DNA of 64,000 nucleotides, from assembly GCA_037043455.1 (NCBI GenBank), contig JAWPHD010007172.1, positions 62,001-126,000 on the forward strand, read 5' to 3'. The position numbers and the translations under genes were made by a program. Source of the stretch: Cyrtodaria siliqua. Its lineage: Eukaryota > Mollusca > Bivalvia > Adapedonta > Hiatellidae. Numbering within the stretch: the first letter of the stretch is position 1; each line of letters begins with the position of its first letter. The notes beneath the pieces were generated by a model. The model was not told the origin of the DNA. It made no database searches and saw only the letters and a program-made list of their open reading frames with translations. This document shows positions 44,714 to 58,664 of the stretch, in pieces.

Positions 44714-45204
44714 TTTTTAATAGAATGGCATTTTGTTTTTAAACAAATGCACTTAAATGTCATCTCCGCAAACGGCAAACTCCATTGTTTTTAGTTACTA
44801 AAATGTTTACAAACTTTCATTTAAGCATCGTTGACCTTTTTATTTTTAAAGGGACACACGGCAATCTTGAAGTGTTTGAAATGGGTGTCTCAGTTTATAT
44901 ATCCAGGTTCATGTTTACTTTTAACCGGGTTACATTTAAATAAATAAAGTTTTAAGTATTCACTTTTTTGTCTTATTCTACTATAAGTTTTAATATATTA
45001 TTGTTGCAATAATATCAAAATTGAATAATATGCGAATACAATTTGCTTATTACTATTCTTATAATTAATATTAATGATTGATCAAATGTAAGTTATCCAG
45101 AAAAACTAGCGGGACGCCGTGAGTTATAAAAAATTCCAGATTGCCGTGTGTCCCTTTAAGTCCAGCCCCCCGTTAGGTGAGACGTGAATCCACAGATTTC
45201 TTGT
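44714..45204. other. Repeat-flanking sequence without genes
   Basis: Matches 55243-55327 plus 57806-57905 (split there by an F1 insertion): 'TAATAGAATGGCATTTTG' and 'ATGTTTACAAACTTTCATTT'. No ORF. It joins exon 2 of unit 4 at about 45205. Confidence 0.5.
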
Positions 45205-46093
45205 TTTACTAAAATTTGCTTTTTTAATTATTTTTTTCATTGATTTGGTTAGGTGTATAACATCGGCTGACCTTTCTATTTCCGTAGTATCAGCACGCTG
45301 TTGTTGTTGAGCATCTCGTGCGCCCAGATATGCATGACTGTCGCCGTCTGTTGCCATGTTACTTATCGTAACGGGTTCTTGTGTTGACATACATGCGTGG
45401 GCATGCATCTGTACTCATCGCCTGTAAATTTAACAGAAATTGTTTTAATAATAAAAAAAAAATGTTTTAAAAATGTGCTGTGCTGTGTGCTGTGTGCTAT
45501 GCTAGGTGTTTTATTATAGCTTTCAAGTACAGTTGCTACCACGCGGATTACGACTAATCACACACAACGCGGGGATTTTATCTCACCACGGACACACTGA
45601 TTTTGTGCCCGCGAACGGCGGACACGGACAGTCCACTCAACGTGGGGACAATAACTTTTGACCGCCGCGACACAATCACAGCGATTCGCCTTGATCCGTT
45701 TTGATTCGCACACTGCTTTACCCGGTGTGAAATCGCAGGCCATCGCCTGTCAATTGCAGTCAATTTAATGCATTATTATTCAATAACTATTAAAAAATCG
45801 AAGCAGAAGACAATTTTACAGAAAATTCAAATGCCCTGATAATGTATAGTTATGTGGCGGTTCCTATTACCTACTTCGCGGTGACTGAACATAAAATTCA
45901 ATTCGTAATTCTTATACTGGAAATTAGAATTATATTTTTAATTAATGGTTTTTTGTAACACATTTTACTATTCTGCTGTTGATTATATTAATACATCGAT
46001 GGGTTCTTTTAAAGCTGCAAAACGACGACACCTGGTCAACGTACCATATTTTGTACATTTTTGTGTGGGCAAATGACTGTGTTTCATAAATAA

Positions 46094-47369
46094 GGCCACA
46101 ATTTTTTTTTTTTACGCTCGGTCGTAAGGGGAAAAAAAATAAATAATTAAATGTGTTTCTAAGTACAAATTTCAAACATGGTGACCATGTTTCTCATATA
46201 AAACCGTAAGTTTATACAACACAACATGTATTTAAATCGTTGAATATTCTTTTAAAATTCAGTGCTCAAAGAAAATGTTTTTAGAGACAGGCCCAGGGCT
46301 TGTTGCTTCTAAAAATGGACAGGCCCTGATTTAAAATGGACAGGCCCTGATTTAAGATACAAAGGTCCAATATTTTTTTCTTAGTGGAAATGTGTCTTTA
46401 TTCGCTTTTATAGCACACATTTGTATGTATTACTCAAACTCAGAACCTCCCCTGACTATATTTTTCTTTTTGTTACCACTTTATGCTCCCTAGTCAGCAG
46501 ACTTATTTATCACTTCGTTAGAATAGAATATATATTACATTGAAATTTACAACCGATGCAAAGGAGAGTACTAGCACTTTTTCCAAACTATAATAATCAG
46601 AGCCGACTTGGTGAAACTGGAGCCGAACTTGGAGCCAAATTTTTAATCAGGTTTTATTATACTCCTCTGGCTATATTTTTCATTTTGTCACCACTTTCTC
46701 CAAGTTAAAGAATTAGGTGCTTAGAGTAAAATTCATTTAAAAGTAGGATTCCAGGAACTCCTTACACATGATAAAAGAAAGAATGATGGATTAAATAATA
46801 AATAGAAATGTTTTACTATTCGATTATGTAAAAAAAAAAAAAAAATCCGAAATTATGTACCATCCGAACTACTATGACACCGCACTTTTACGGCCGGAAA
46901 ATTTCACAAATATTCAATCGAAATACCATCAATTAGGTACTTTTTTCATGCATTAATGTGTTTTGAATGCCAAAAATGGTATTTCTTATCAAAGAGGAAA
47001 GAAAACACAACCCTAATAGCAGGATATTATATAGTTTTACGTCAGAAATTGTCGATCTCAAAGTTGTGACAAACTGCCGACTCGACGCCAGGCAAAATAT
47101 TCAAACTTTTTATTGTTTTAATGTGTGTATAACACATTTTAATATTTACTTTATTGCAAGTGTTTTCATAGTTCAGAATACACATGGGAGTATTTTGTCT
47201 TGAGGATCTTGATTCACCAATTCAATTTTTTTTTTATATTATTCATCTGGCGTTGAAATGCGGCCGGCGGTGAAAAAAAACACAGATGTTCAAATTGTTA
47301 TTTTTTTTCCAATTTCTCGAAAATTGGGGTCGGCGGATCCGTAAATAAAGAGAAAAAAAAAATGTCGCC
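46094..47369. mobile_element. Possible Harbinger-like element in intron of copy 4
   Basis: Ends GGCCACAATTTTTTT and inverse of GGCGACATTTTTTT with TWA-type flanks (TAA 46091-46093, TTA 47370-47372). Contains short direct repeats of 'GGACAGGCCCTGATTTAA' (46310-46350). No transposase ORF seen. Confidence 0.5.
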
Positions 47370-47504
47370 TTAGTAAAAAAAAATCCGAAGAAATTGTAAA
47401 GAATTCCGGTTCTATTTATTAGTGCCACCTTGTTAATAGGTACACACATCGCAAAGGATTCTGGGTAGCCAATTTATGTCCGGTGAAGAGAAATGCGACT
47501 TTCT

Positions 47505-48440
47505 AGCATAACATAGCATAGCATAGCATAGCACAGCACAGCATAGCATAGCATACATCATAACATAGCACAGTACATCGTACAGTATAGCACACATAGC
47601 ATAGCACACATCATAACACACATCATAAAATAGCATAGCATAGCATAGCATAGCATAACATAGCATAGCACAGCACAGCATAGCAAACATCATAACATAG
47701 CAAAGTACATCATTGCAGCATAGCATAGCACAGTACATCATAGCACACATTATAGCATAGCACACATCATAACATAGCATAGCACACACATCGTAGCATA
47801 GCACACATTATATCATAGCATTGCACACATCATAGCATAGCACACATCATAACACACATCATAACATAGCATAGCATACATCATAGCACAGCATAGCATA
47901 TCATAGCACACATCATATCATAGCATTGCACACATTATAGCATAGCACACATCATAACATAGCATAGCATAGCATAGCATAGCACACATCGTAGCATAGC
48001 ATAGCACACATCATATCATAGCATTGCACACATTATAGCATAGCACACATCATAGCTGGCATAGCATAGCACACATCATATCATAGCACTGCTCTTATCA
48101 TAGCATAGCACACATCATATCATAAGCACACATCATAGCATAGCACACATCATATCATAGCATTGCACACATCATAACACACATCATAGCATAGCATAGC
48201 ATAACATAACAAAGCACACATCATAGCATAGCACACATCATATCATAGCATAGCACACATCATATAGCATAGCATAGCACACATCATATCATAGCATTGC
48301 ACACATCATAGCACACATCATAGCATAGCACACATCATAGCATAGCATACAGCATAGCATATCATAGCATATACCACTGAATAGCACATAGCATAGCAAT
48401 GCTGGCTGTGTTGTTAATGCTATGCTATGCTATCCTATGC
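47505..48440. repeat. CATAG microsatellite, copy 4
   Basis: Same AGCAT/ACACATCATAGC mixture as the other introns, with a very short strand-switched GCTAT part (48417-48436). Confidence 0.85.
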
Positions 48441-49839
48441 AGTTTAGTGTAGTGTAGTGTAGTGTGTAAGTACTTGCGAGTGATTTAAACAAACACATAT
48501 TGTGGTTAGGCTAATGTGTAATGTAATGAAATGTTGTTTTTATCGATTATGTCATCATTCTGTAGATTTTTCGGGCAACAACTCTTCTCGTCACATTTAT
48601 TGTGATCACTTTTAGTGCACAATCTACTACTAAATTGCATGACAACGGCCAGCAGAGCTTATGGGATGGTGTGTTGTCTGTCGTCCGTCGTCCGTCTGTC
48701 GTCTGTCGTCTGTCGTCCGTTAACTTTTCTTCAAACGACTTCTCCACTGAAACCCCTTGGCTAATTTTGACCAAACTTCACATGGATGATCCTTAGATGA
48801 ATGCTTTTTAAATTTGTTAAAATTAGGTCAGCGCTACGTCCAAGATGGCTGCCATTACCATATATGGTCGAAACCTTAAAAAATCTTCTTCTCCAGAACC
48901 GCCGGACAGATTTCAACAGTTTTTCTTTTAAAATGATCGCCAATGCCTAGGCTATTAAGTTTGTTCAAATAAAGTCCCCAGGGTAAAAAATACCCGTGCC
49001 CCGGGGGTCCAGAGTTTGTATATTGAGGTTTTGCATGTTTTTCATATGGACATATAGGAAAAAACTTTAAAAAATCTTCTTCTCTGAAACCACAATGCAC
49101 AGACCTCATGTATTACATGTAGCATCAGCTTATGGTCCTCTACTAAGTTTGTTCAAATGGTGACCCTGGGGTCAAATTTGTCCCCGCCCCGGGGGTCACA
49201 GTTTTACAAAGACTTATATAGGATTTTTTTTTTTAAAAATCTTCATCTCGGAAACTACAACAGTCAGAGGTTTGATATTTTGCATTTACTATAAGCTTAT
49301 GGTCCTTTACCAAGTTTGTTTAAATTGTGACCTTTGGGTCACATTTGGCCCCGCCCCAAGGGTCACATGTTTTTCATAGACATGTATAGGGCAAAACTTA
49401 AAAAAAAATCTTCTCTGAAACTGCAAGAGCCAGGTTTAATATTTTGCATTTGCCATAAGCTTGTGGTCCTCTACCAAGTTTGTTCAAATGGTGACCCAGG
49501 GGTCACATTTGGCCCCACCCCGGGGGTCACAGTTTTACATAGGCTTGTATTGTGAAAAACTGAAAAAAATCTTCTTCTCTGGAACGAAATGGCACAGAGC
49601 TCTCAAGTATTACATGTAGCATCAGCTTATGGTCCTCTACTAAGTTCGTTCCCTCTACTAAGTTTGTTCAAATGGTGACCATGGGGTCAAATTTGTCCCC
49701 GCCCCGAGGGTCACAGTAGTACATAGACTTATATAGGATTTTTTTTTAAAATCTTCCTTTACCAAGTTTGTTCAAATGGTGACCCTGGGATCACATTTGG
49801 CCCCGCCCCAAGGGTCATATGTTTTACATAGACATATTT

Positions 49840-50313
49840 AACAGTCTATTAAATCATTTTAGAATTATTTATTTTTTAGAATTTTGTTATTCTTGGTTTC
49901 AAAAAACTCATTACTCAATGAGTGATACAAACAGTCTTAATCTGTTTCTCACTGCAATTAAAAGGCTCACTCTGTTCTGAGAACACACTGAGTTCATCAG
50001 AATAGCATCTGACGTGATGTCATAGCATGACGTGATGTCATAATACCACGGTGACGTGACGTCATAATACCAGTGTGTGATGTCATAATACCAGAAAGTG
50101 GTGTCATGATAGAAGCAACCAAAGGAAAACAAAAATGAAGCATTCTGATTGGTTCAGTGATAAAAATTGGACCAATGAAACCAGTTAAGTTAAAGCTCAT
50201 TACATCCTCAGAACATACTGAGGTTTTACTGGACATTGAGTAAAGAGGTTCTTGAAACACAGAAACACAAAATTCTAATAATAAAATAATTCTAAAATTA
50301 TTTAATAGACTGT
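49840..50313. mobile_element. Foldback MITE with CRE-like repeats
   Basis: Ends are long inverted repeats (AACAGTCTATTAAATCATTTT / AAAATTATTTAATAGACTGTT), about 45 bp. The interior has four to five TGACGTCA/TGATGTCA motifs with 'ATAATACCA' spacers (about 50010-50110). Confidence 0.65.
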
Positions 50314-51455
50314 TATATAGGGAAAAACTTAAAAAAACTTCTTCTCTGAAACTGCAAGAGCCAGAGGTTTAATATTTTGCTGTTGCTATAAGCTTATGAT
50401 CCTTTACCAATTTGTTCAAATGGTGACCCTGGGGTCACATCTGGCCCCGCTCCGGGGGTCACAGTTATACATAAATGCTTGTATATGGAAAAACTGAAAA
50501 AAATCTTCTCTGGAACTGCAAGAGACAGAGGTTTAATATTTTGCATTTGCTATAAGCTTATGGTCTTTACCAGGTTTGTTCAAATGGTGACCCACGGGTC
50601 ACATTTGACTCCGCCCCAAGGGTCACATGTTTTACATAGACATGTATAGGGATAAAACTTAAAAAATCTTCTTCTCTGAAACTGTGAGAGCCAGAGGTTT
50701 AATATTTTGCATTTGCTATAAGCTTATAGTCTTCTACCAAGTTTGTTCAAATGGTGACCCATTGGTCACATTTGGCCCCACCCTGGGGGTCACAGTTTTA
50801 CTTAGGCTTGTAAAGGCAAAAACTGAAAAAATCTTAAGCATCCAGCTAGATATTGTTAGTAACAACAGGTTATGGCCCTTGATTTGTTTGAAAATGCTAT
50901 ATTGTATTTTCCTTTGTTAAATCTGCAGTTACTTTATTTTTTTATCTGATCTTTACCATATTTGTTTAAAATGTTAATATACCCCCCACTCACCCAACCA
51001 CCCATTTTTAGCTCTCATGTATTACATATAGCATCGGCTTATGGTCCCCTACCAAGTTTGTTCAAATCGTGACCCTGGTGTCAAATTTGGACACGCCCCA
51101 GGGGTAACAGTTTTTTTAAAAAAAAAGTTTTTTACTTTGATTTTTTTTTTGATTTTTTTTTCAATTTCAATTTTTTTTTTAATTTTCTTTTTTTTTTTAA
51201 TTGTTTCAAATTTTTTTAAATTTTTTTTTTATTTTTTTTTTATTTTTGATTATTTTTGAGTGATTTGATTTTCTTTTTTTTCCATTATCTTTTTAATTAC
51301 TTGACACTTACTTTAAAATTTCTTGTCGGCGCTACTCATCCTAAATGCTTTGTTGAATTTCGATGAAACTTGGCAGGAAGCATCGGTAAGATGTCTAGTT
51401 GTGCATATCACGCTTTTGTTTCAGTTCACTCGAAAACCAGCTAGATCTTTTAGTA

Positions 51456-52867
51456 CCGTATTTTACCTTGTATAGTACGCAGTTTTTTTACCACTTTTAC
51501 GGTTTCCGAAAGTGGGGTGCGTACAATATAAGGAAACAATAAAAAGAACTTTTTTTTTCTTGCAGGAAATCGATGTCTGGGAAGAAAAACGTTGACGACG
51601 AACAGACATTGAGACAGAAAATTGTGAATACCGATAATACACAATTTTTTCGTAATTTACTCGCTTCATATAAGTAATATATTGACTTAATCCGATTTAT
51701 AAATGAATAAAGTGTATTATGATGCTTCTTTTTGTATAAATGTTTGCATGTTTGTTGTAAAACTTCAATAAATTGTGTGAAAAATCGTCCCTCGATCTTT
51801 TTGTTTATATCGCGTGACGTAATATCACGTGACTTCCAGCTGTTTAGACTGGTACATACTGGGTACATGTAGTATTTTTACAGTTCTATTCTATTCTTAT
51901 ATTTATAGGATTTTATTTAATATTTTATAAAAAATTAATGAAGTTTTTGCTTTATTTTGAAATACATATATTTTAGACGGCGTAGAAAGGCAGAATCACC
52001 CTACTTTGAAATGGCAATTATTCAATAATGCTTGTTACCCTTCTGAAAACATGCTTACCGGTACACATTTGATGACTGATAATTGGGTCAAACAATATCG
52101 CACCTCGGCTGCAGTTTTGACACATTATAAACACGGGTAGAATGGGTTATTCTATTTTTATAATCCTTTGAAGTTGCCGCGAGTATCGACTATTTCTGAG
52201 GATGCACTTTGACACGCCGTGTGACCTTTACCAGATTTAGCCATGGGGTACAGGTAACTTATCACGCGTTACACATCTGATTCACTTATGATAAACTCTG
52301 GTTCCCGTGAATACACAATGTTAGTATAATCGGCGTAATGGATTACGGTAACCAACGACTTTGTTGTGTTTTAGTAGATGTAATTATCGGATTACGGACA
52401 ATTATCTGCGGCATTATAATTGGCTCTTTGATGAGATGATACAAGATAAGTACTCCCCTGAAGATTGGCAATTAATGATTGAAGTAATTATATTTTCTTT
52501 TGTACGCTAATTATCTCGATCGTGATTTTTTTTAAATTTTTTATTTTTTATTTTTATTTTCGTTGAATGGTTCATCTAGGAAAACTACTGTCAACACAAA
52601 TAAATAAACACACCCACACCCCTCCCACTAGTTCATTTTACCACTATTACTACAATACATCACAGTCTGAATATGCGTTATACAAATGAAAATGAAAAGC
52701 TTCTTCTGTTCATGTTTCTTAACAAATGACTTCACCTTTATCTGAAAAAGAAAGCATAATATTTTGATGCGTACTATACACGGAAACAACTTTTTAACCC
52801 CAGTTTTGACCTCCGAGAAGGGGGTGCGTACTATACACGGGTGCGTACTATACAAGGTAAAATACGG
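51456..52867. mobile_element. TA-target TIR element (CCGTATTTTACC)
   Basis: Inverted ends CCGTATTTTACCTTGTATAG, about 27 bp, flanked by TA at both sides. Subterminal 'GTGCGTACTATACACGG' is repeated at the right end. Short minus-strand ORFs show no recognisable transposase. Tc1/mariner-like or ISL2EU-like by target only. Confidence 0.6.
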
Positions 52868-53030
52868 TAATAACAAAGTTATGGCCTTTGATTTGTTGAA
52901 AAATGCTATATTGTCTTTTCCTTTGTTAAATCTGTAGGGGAAGAGAGCTATATCTAGCTATATCTATCTAAATCTATAAGAGCTGTTTTAGCCAGTAGAG
53001 CATCCACAGGCCCTCTTGGGCCTCTTGTTA

Positions 53031-55242
53031 GCTCTACTGGCCAAGAGCCTTCATTTTCCATCCGATCTTTACCAAACTATTTTTCATCCGATCTTTACCA
53101 AACTTTAGCAGATTGTTAATATAAATGAAAGCTCACACAAGTTCGAAAATCAGCCAGGTCGGACCAGTGACAGCGGAGTTATGGCCCTTTATTTAGTTAA
53201 AAATGCTATATTTTGCCTCGTTAATACAATAGGGCTTTCATTTTTCATCTGATCTTTATCAAACTTTACGATGTTTTGCCTTTTTTTTTTTTATTAGTAT
53301 TCAAACTTTACGCTGTTTTGCCTTTTTTTTTTATTATTAGTATATTTTTTTGGTTTGCATTTTTTTAATATATACATATTTTTTTTTATTTTTTTTTATT
53401 TTTTGAATTATTTTATTATTATTATTTTTTCATTATTTATTGATTTTTTTTAATTTCATTAATGTATTTATTAATTGATTTGTTTTTTTAATGTTAGCAG
53501 GAAGCATAGCTATGATTTCTAGTTGTGCCTATTGCGTTTTTTTCCGGTTTGTTTATTTTTGATGGAGTTATGGCCCCTTGACATTTTTACTTTTAAATTT
53601 CTTGTCGGCGCTACTCCTCCTAAACGTCTTGTTGGATATCGACAAAACTTGGCAGGAAGCATCGGTAAGATGTCTAGTTGTGCATATCGGGCCTTTGTTC
53701 TAGTTCGCTGATTTATGACGGAGTTATGGCACTTTGACATTTTTACTTTAAATTTCTTGTTGCCGCTACTCCTAAACGGCTTGTTGGATTTCTACAAAAT
53801 TTGGCAGGAAGCCTCGGTATGATGTCTAGTTGTGCAAAGCGCGGTATATCAATGAAATCTTTTTACAAGTTCAAAATCCAACTAGATATTGTTAGTAGCA
53901 ACAGGTTATGGCCCTTGATTTGTTTGAAAATGCTATATTGTATTTTCCTTTGTTAAATCTGTAGTTACTTCATTTTTTATCTGATCTTTACCATATTTGT
54001 TTAAAATGTTAATACACCCCACACTCACCCAACCACCCATTTTTAGCTCAACTGATCAGAGATCAGCAGAGCTTATGACGTGGTGCGGCGTCCGTTGCCC
54101 GTCTGTCCATCTGTTTGTCTGTCCGTCTGTCTGTCTGTCTGTCCGTCCGTAAACTTTTTTTGGTAACGACTACTCCTCTGAAACTACTGAATGGATTTTC
54201 ATGAAACTTTACAGAAATGTTGCCCATGAAGTCTAGTTGATCCTAGCAAAAATTCATGTTGATGTAAAATCCAAGATGGCCGCCAAATCTAAAAATAGGT
54301 TTTTAAACACAAGTTTGTAGCGACTACTTCTTGAAAACTATAAGTGATATTGATATGGGACTTTTTCTAAAATGATCAACATGACATGATGTTGGTCCTT
54401 GTCGAATATCGTTTTGATTAGACGTTAAACATGTCTGCCAGCGGCCATCTTTGTTTACATAGAGTTATATAATGAAAACTTGTAGCGACTACTCCTCTGA
54501 AACAACTTAAAGGATTTTCATGAAACTTCACAGGAATTCTGCTCTTGATGTCTAATTGATCCTAGCAAAATTTCAGGTCGGCGGGAAATTCAAGACGGCC
54601 GCCACGGCTAAAAATAATTTTTCAAAGTACAAGTTTGTAGCAACTACTTCTTGAAAACTATAAGTGATATTGATATCGGACTTTTTCTAAAATGATCAGC
54701 ATGACATGATGTTGGTCCTTGTCAAAAATCGTTTTGATTCGACGTTAAACATGGCTGCCAGCGGCCATCTTTGTTTACGTAGAGTTATATAATGAAAACT
54801 TGTAGCGACTACTCCTCTGAAACTACTTGACGGATTTTCATGAAACTTCACATGATCCTAGCAAAATTTCAGGTCAAAATTTCAGGTCGGCTGGAAATTC
54901 AAGATGGCCACCACGGCTAAAAATAAATTTTCAAAAAATCAAGTTTGTAGCGACTACTTCCTGAAATCAAAATCAATCGGTAAAGCTTCAAGGTCATTGA
55001 CCTCTTGTTATGAAATTACATTCGTAGAAGAAAGTGGGACAAATTAAAAAATACCCATGCCAGACTAGACACAGTAGACTTATTGCCCATGATTACCAGG
55101 TGAGCGATCCACGGCCATCCTATCCCTGTTGTTTTTGCAATGTTTAAAAAAAACTACTCATGGGAATTTTATGTCGACAACCCTTGATATATAAGAGCCG
55201 TTTTAGCCAGTAGAGCATCCACAGGCCCTCTTGGGCCTCTTG
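53031..55242. mobile_element. F1 composite element with nested F2
   Basis: Abuts the previous F1 element with a single shared TTA (53028-53030). Contains T-rich low complexity (53280-53490), 'GATGTCTAGTTGTGCA' repeats, and an F2 element at 54056-55007 flanked by TTA. Ends GGGCCTCTTG at 55242. Confidence 0.6.
54056..55007. mobile_element. F2 hairpin-ended element, short copy
   Basis: GCTCAACTGATC hairpin start, AGGTCATTGACCTCTTG end, TTA on both sides (54053-54055, 55008-55010). The paralogous site without insertion is near 43290 (ATATTTATGAAATT). Confidence 0.65.
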
Positions 55243-55327
55243 TTTTTAATAGAATGGCATTTTGTTTTTAAACAAAATTAATGCACTTAAATGTCATCTC
55301 AGCAAACGACAAACTCCGTTGTTTTTA

Positions 55328-57805
55328 GCTCTACTGGCCGAAGGCCACCAGAGCTTACGGGATGGCAAGTTGTCCGTCGTCCGTCGTCCGTCGTTAACTT
55401 TTGTCTTGTGACAACTCTAGGGCCTTCATTTTTCACCCGATCTTTACCAAACTTTAACAGGTTGTTAATATCAATGAAAGCTCGGAGAAGTTCAAAAACC
55501 AGCCAGATTGGAATAATTTCACCGGAGTTATGGCCCTTGTTTTGCTGAAAAATGCCATATTAAGCCTTGTGAACACTCTAGCACCTTCATTTATTATTTG
55601 ATCTTTACCAAACTTAAACAGATTGTTAATATCAATAAAAGCTTGGACAAGTTCGAAAACCAGCCAAATCAAATCAATAGCGCCGGAGTTATGGCCCTTG
55701 TTTTTTCTGAAAATTGCTATTTTCTGCCTTGTGAACGCTCTAGCACCTTCATTTATTATTTGATCATTACCAAACTTGCACATATTGTTAATACTAATTA
55801 TAGCTTGGACAATTTTGAAAATCAGCTGAATTGGGTCAGTAACACTAGAGTTATGGCCCTTGTTTTTTTCTGAAAAATGTCATTTTCTGCCTTGTGAACA
55901 CTCTAGCACCTTCATTTATTATTTGATCTTTACCAAACTTGCACAGATTGTTAATATCAATGAAATCTCGAACAAGTTCGAAAACAAGCTAAATCGTGTT
56001 GGTAACACCGGAGTTATGGCCCTTGTTTTTTCTGAAAAATGCTATTTTCCGCCTTGTTAACACTCTAGGGCCTTCAATATTAATCGGATCTTTACTTAAC
56101 TTTGCCAGTCTCTTTATATCAATGAAAGCTCAAACAAGTTCGAAAACCGGCAAGATCGAAATAATTTCAATGGAGTTATGGCCCTTGTTTTGCTGGAAAA
56201 TGCCATATTAAGCCTTGTGAACACTCTAGCACCTTCATTTATTATTTGATCTTTACCAAACTTGCACAGATTGTTAATATCAATGAAACTTGGACAACTT
56301 CGAAAACCAGCCATATCGGACCAGTAACAGCGGAGTAATGGCCCTTGATTTAGTTCAAAATGCTATATTTTGCCTCGTTGACGATAGGGGCTTCATTGTT
56401 CATCCCATCTTTACCAAACTTTACCATTTGTTAATATCAATGAAAGCTCACATAAATTCGAAAACCAGCCAGATCGGACCAGCAACAGCGTAGTGATGGC
56501 CCCTGATTTAGTTAAAAATGCTATATTTTGCCTCGTTAAGACGATAGGACCTTCATTTTTCGTTAGATCTTTATCAAACTTTACCAGATTGTTAATATAA
56601 ATGAAAGCTCAGACAAGTTCGAAAACCAGCCAGATCTGACCAGTAACAGCGGAGTTATGGCCCTTGATTTAGTTAAAAATGCTATATTTTGCCTTGTTAA
56701 TACGATGGGGTCTTCATTTTTCATCTGATCTTTACCAAACTTTACCAGATTGTTACTATCAATAAAAGCTCCGACAAGTTTGAAAACCAGCCAGATTGGA
56801 CAATTTACACCGGAGTTATGATTTCATTTTCTGAAATATGCTATATTTTGGCCTCATTAAGAAGAAAGGGCCTTCATTTGGCCAAATTTCATTGAAATTT
56901 TTCAGGGATGATCAGTACCAAGCCTAGCTGTACATATCGTCACTGTGTTCCAGTTGAATGATTTTGGCGGAGTTATGTCCCTTTAAAGGTTTTAATAAAC
57001 AAACTTTGTCCTCACTAGTTTTCCTGAACCCCTGTCCGGATTTAAACAAAACTTTTTAAGGATGATCAGTTCCAGGTCTAGTTGTGCAAATCTTTGCCGT
57101 GTAATGGTTGAATGATTTTTGGCAGAGTTATGGTCCTTTAAAGGTTTTAATACACAAACTTTGTCTGGACTATTCTCCTGAACGTCTCCCCACATTTCAA
57201 CGAAACTTTACAGGGATGATCAGCACCAAGCTTAGTTGTGCATATCATCGTCGCATTCCGGTTAACAGATTTTTGGTGGAGTTATGGCCCTTTAAAGGTT
57301 TTTGTAAAACAAACATTTTCCAGGCTAGTTTTCCTGAACCCCTGGCTGGATTTTAACGAAACTTGACAAGGATGATCAGTATCAAGCCTAGTTGTGCATA
57401 TCATCGCCATATTCGGGTTGAATGATTTTTGTCAGAGTTATGGCCCTTTAAAGGTTTTAATAGAGAAACGTCCAGATTAGTCTGTTCTGAACTCCTTGCT
57501 GGATTTCAACATTTCTTGATGAGGATGATCAGTACCAAGCCTAGTTGCACCTATCATTGCCGGGTTCTGGTTGAATGAATTTTGGCAGTGTTATGGCCCC
57601 TTAAAAGGTTTAATACACTAACTTTGTACAGACTAGTTCTCCTGAACGTCTGGCTGGATTTCAAAGAAACTTGTCAGGGACAATCAGTACCAAGCCTAGT
57701 TGCCTATATCATCACCATGTTCTGGTTGAACGATATTTGAAAGAGTTATCTTTAGCAAGTAGAGCGTCCACAGGCCCAAGACCACAGGCCCTCTTGGGCC
57801 TCTTG
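55328..57805. mobile_element. F1 element with complete ends
   Basis: TTA at 55325-55327 and 57806-57808; the sister sequence without insertion is at 44790-44800 (GTTTTTAGTTACTAAAATG). Left hairpin CTGGCC..GGCCA, GTCCGTC repeats, about nine 165-bp units (55400-56870), then about six 145-bp units with 'CCTTTAAAGGTTTTAATA' (56880-57740), right hairpin AGGCCCTCTTGGGCCT plus CTTG. Confidence 0.7.
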
Positions 57806-58664
57806 TTAGTTACTCAAATGTTTACAAACTTTCATTTAAACATCATTGACCTTTTTATTTTTATGTCCAGCCCCCATTAGGCGAGACATGTAAATCCACG
57901 GATTTCTTGTTTGATACTTCGTCTGCTTTTCACAAATTGTAGTGCTGACTTGTGTTGCTGGCTGACTAGGAGTTGTCTACCCTGCGGATTTCATGCTGTT
58001 ATTGTATTGGGAATCAATGCCCCCCAGAATAGATGTGTCTGGTTTGAAACCTAGTGCTATATTGTTATCTATTGTTTGCTGCCGTGCTCTGGCGAAGCTA
58101 GCCTCTGCAACTTCTGTTTTTGAAGCCACTTAATTACTGTGTTTCTGCATTGTACCATATGAGCGTGGTGGAATTTCCAAACTTGTCATAATAAACCTTA
58201 AGTCATTTGGGCCGCACTTAGTATCCAACAATCCGGCAGCCACAGAAATGTTGATGTCAGCATTTTTTGCCCCACGCTTGTCTCTGTTTATTTCCTCATA
58301 CGGTTTGTAAGCTTTGCTAGTAAATTGGCATTTAGTGTACATGAACCTCTCTTTTCAGCAGAAACCCCATTGTTTCTCGAAACTTAAGTCATATTCAAAT
58401 TTTCCATTACAGCCGGCATCCCAGACACGATGAGACGTGTAACTGTTGAAGAACATGTCAGCCGTCTTACCCATATGGAAGATACGGTACGTACTGAGTT
58501 CGTTGTTACATTGTTTTGTATCACTACTGCGAGGTTTGAGGGCTTTTTCAATTGCTGTCTCTCTTGCTTGTGATGGACGCAAAATCATGGTGTTTGGTTC
58601 TTTTTTGTTGACAGCTCCACAATAAAGCACATTTGAATTTGTATTCTTGCTCACAATGCTGACA

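Larger units (their letters stand above)
48647..53027. mobile_element. F1/F3 composite element with nested insertions
   Basis: Begins mid-hairpin (GGCCAGCAGAGCTTATGGGAT, left arm lost) with GTCCGTC repeats. The body is about 150-170-bp units containing 'CCAAGTTTGTTCAAATGGTG' and 'CCCCGCCCCGGGGGTCACA'. It is interrupted by a foldback element (49840-50313), T-rich tracts (51110-51290) and a TA-target element (51456-52867). It ends with the standard F1 right end GGGCCTCTTG at 53027. Confidence 0.6.

Noticed and set aside
51110..51290. Poly-F/I coding ORF
   Set aside because: Translation of a T-rich low-complexity tract.
55328..57805. Helitron with CTRR end
   Set aside because: The right end is hairpin plus CTTG, not CTRR, and the left end is not TC; no Rep/helicase is present.
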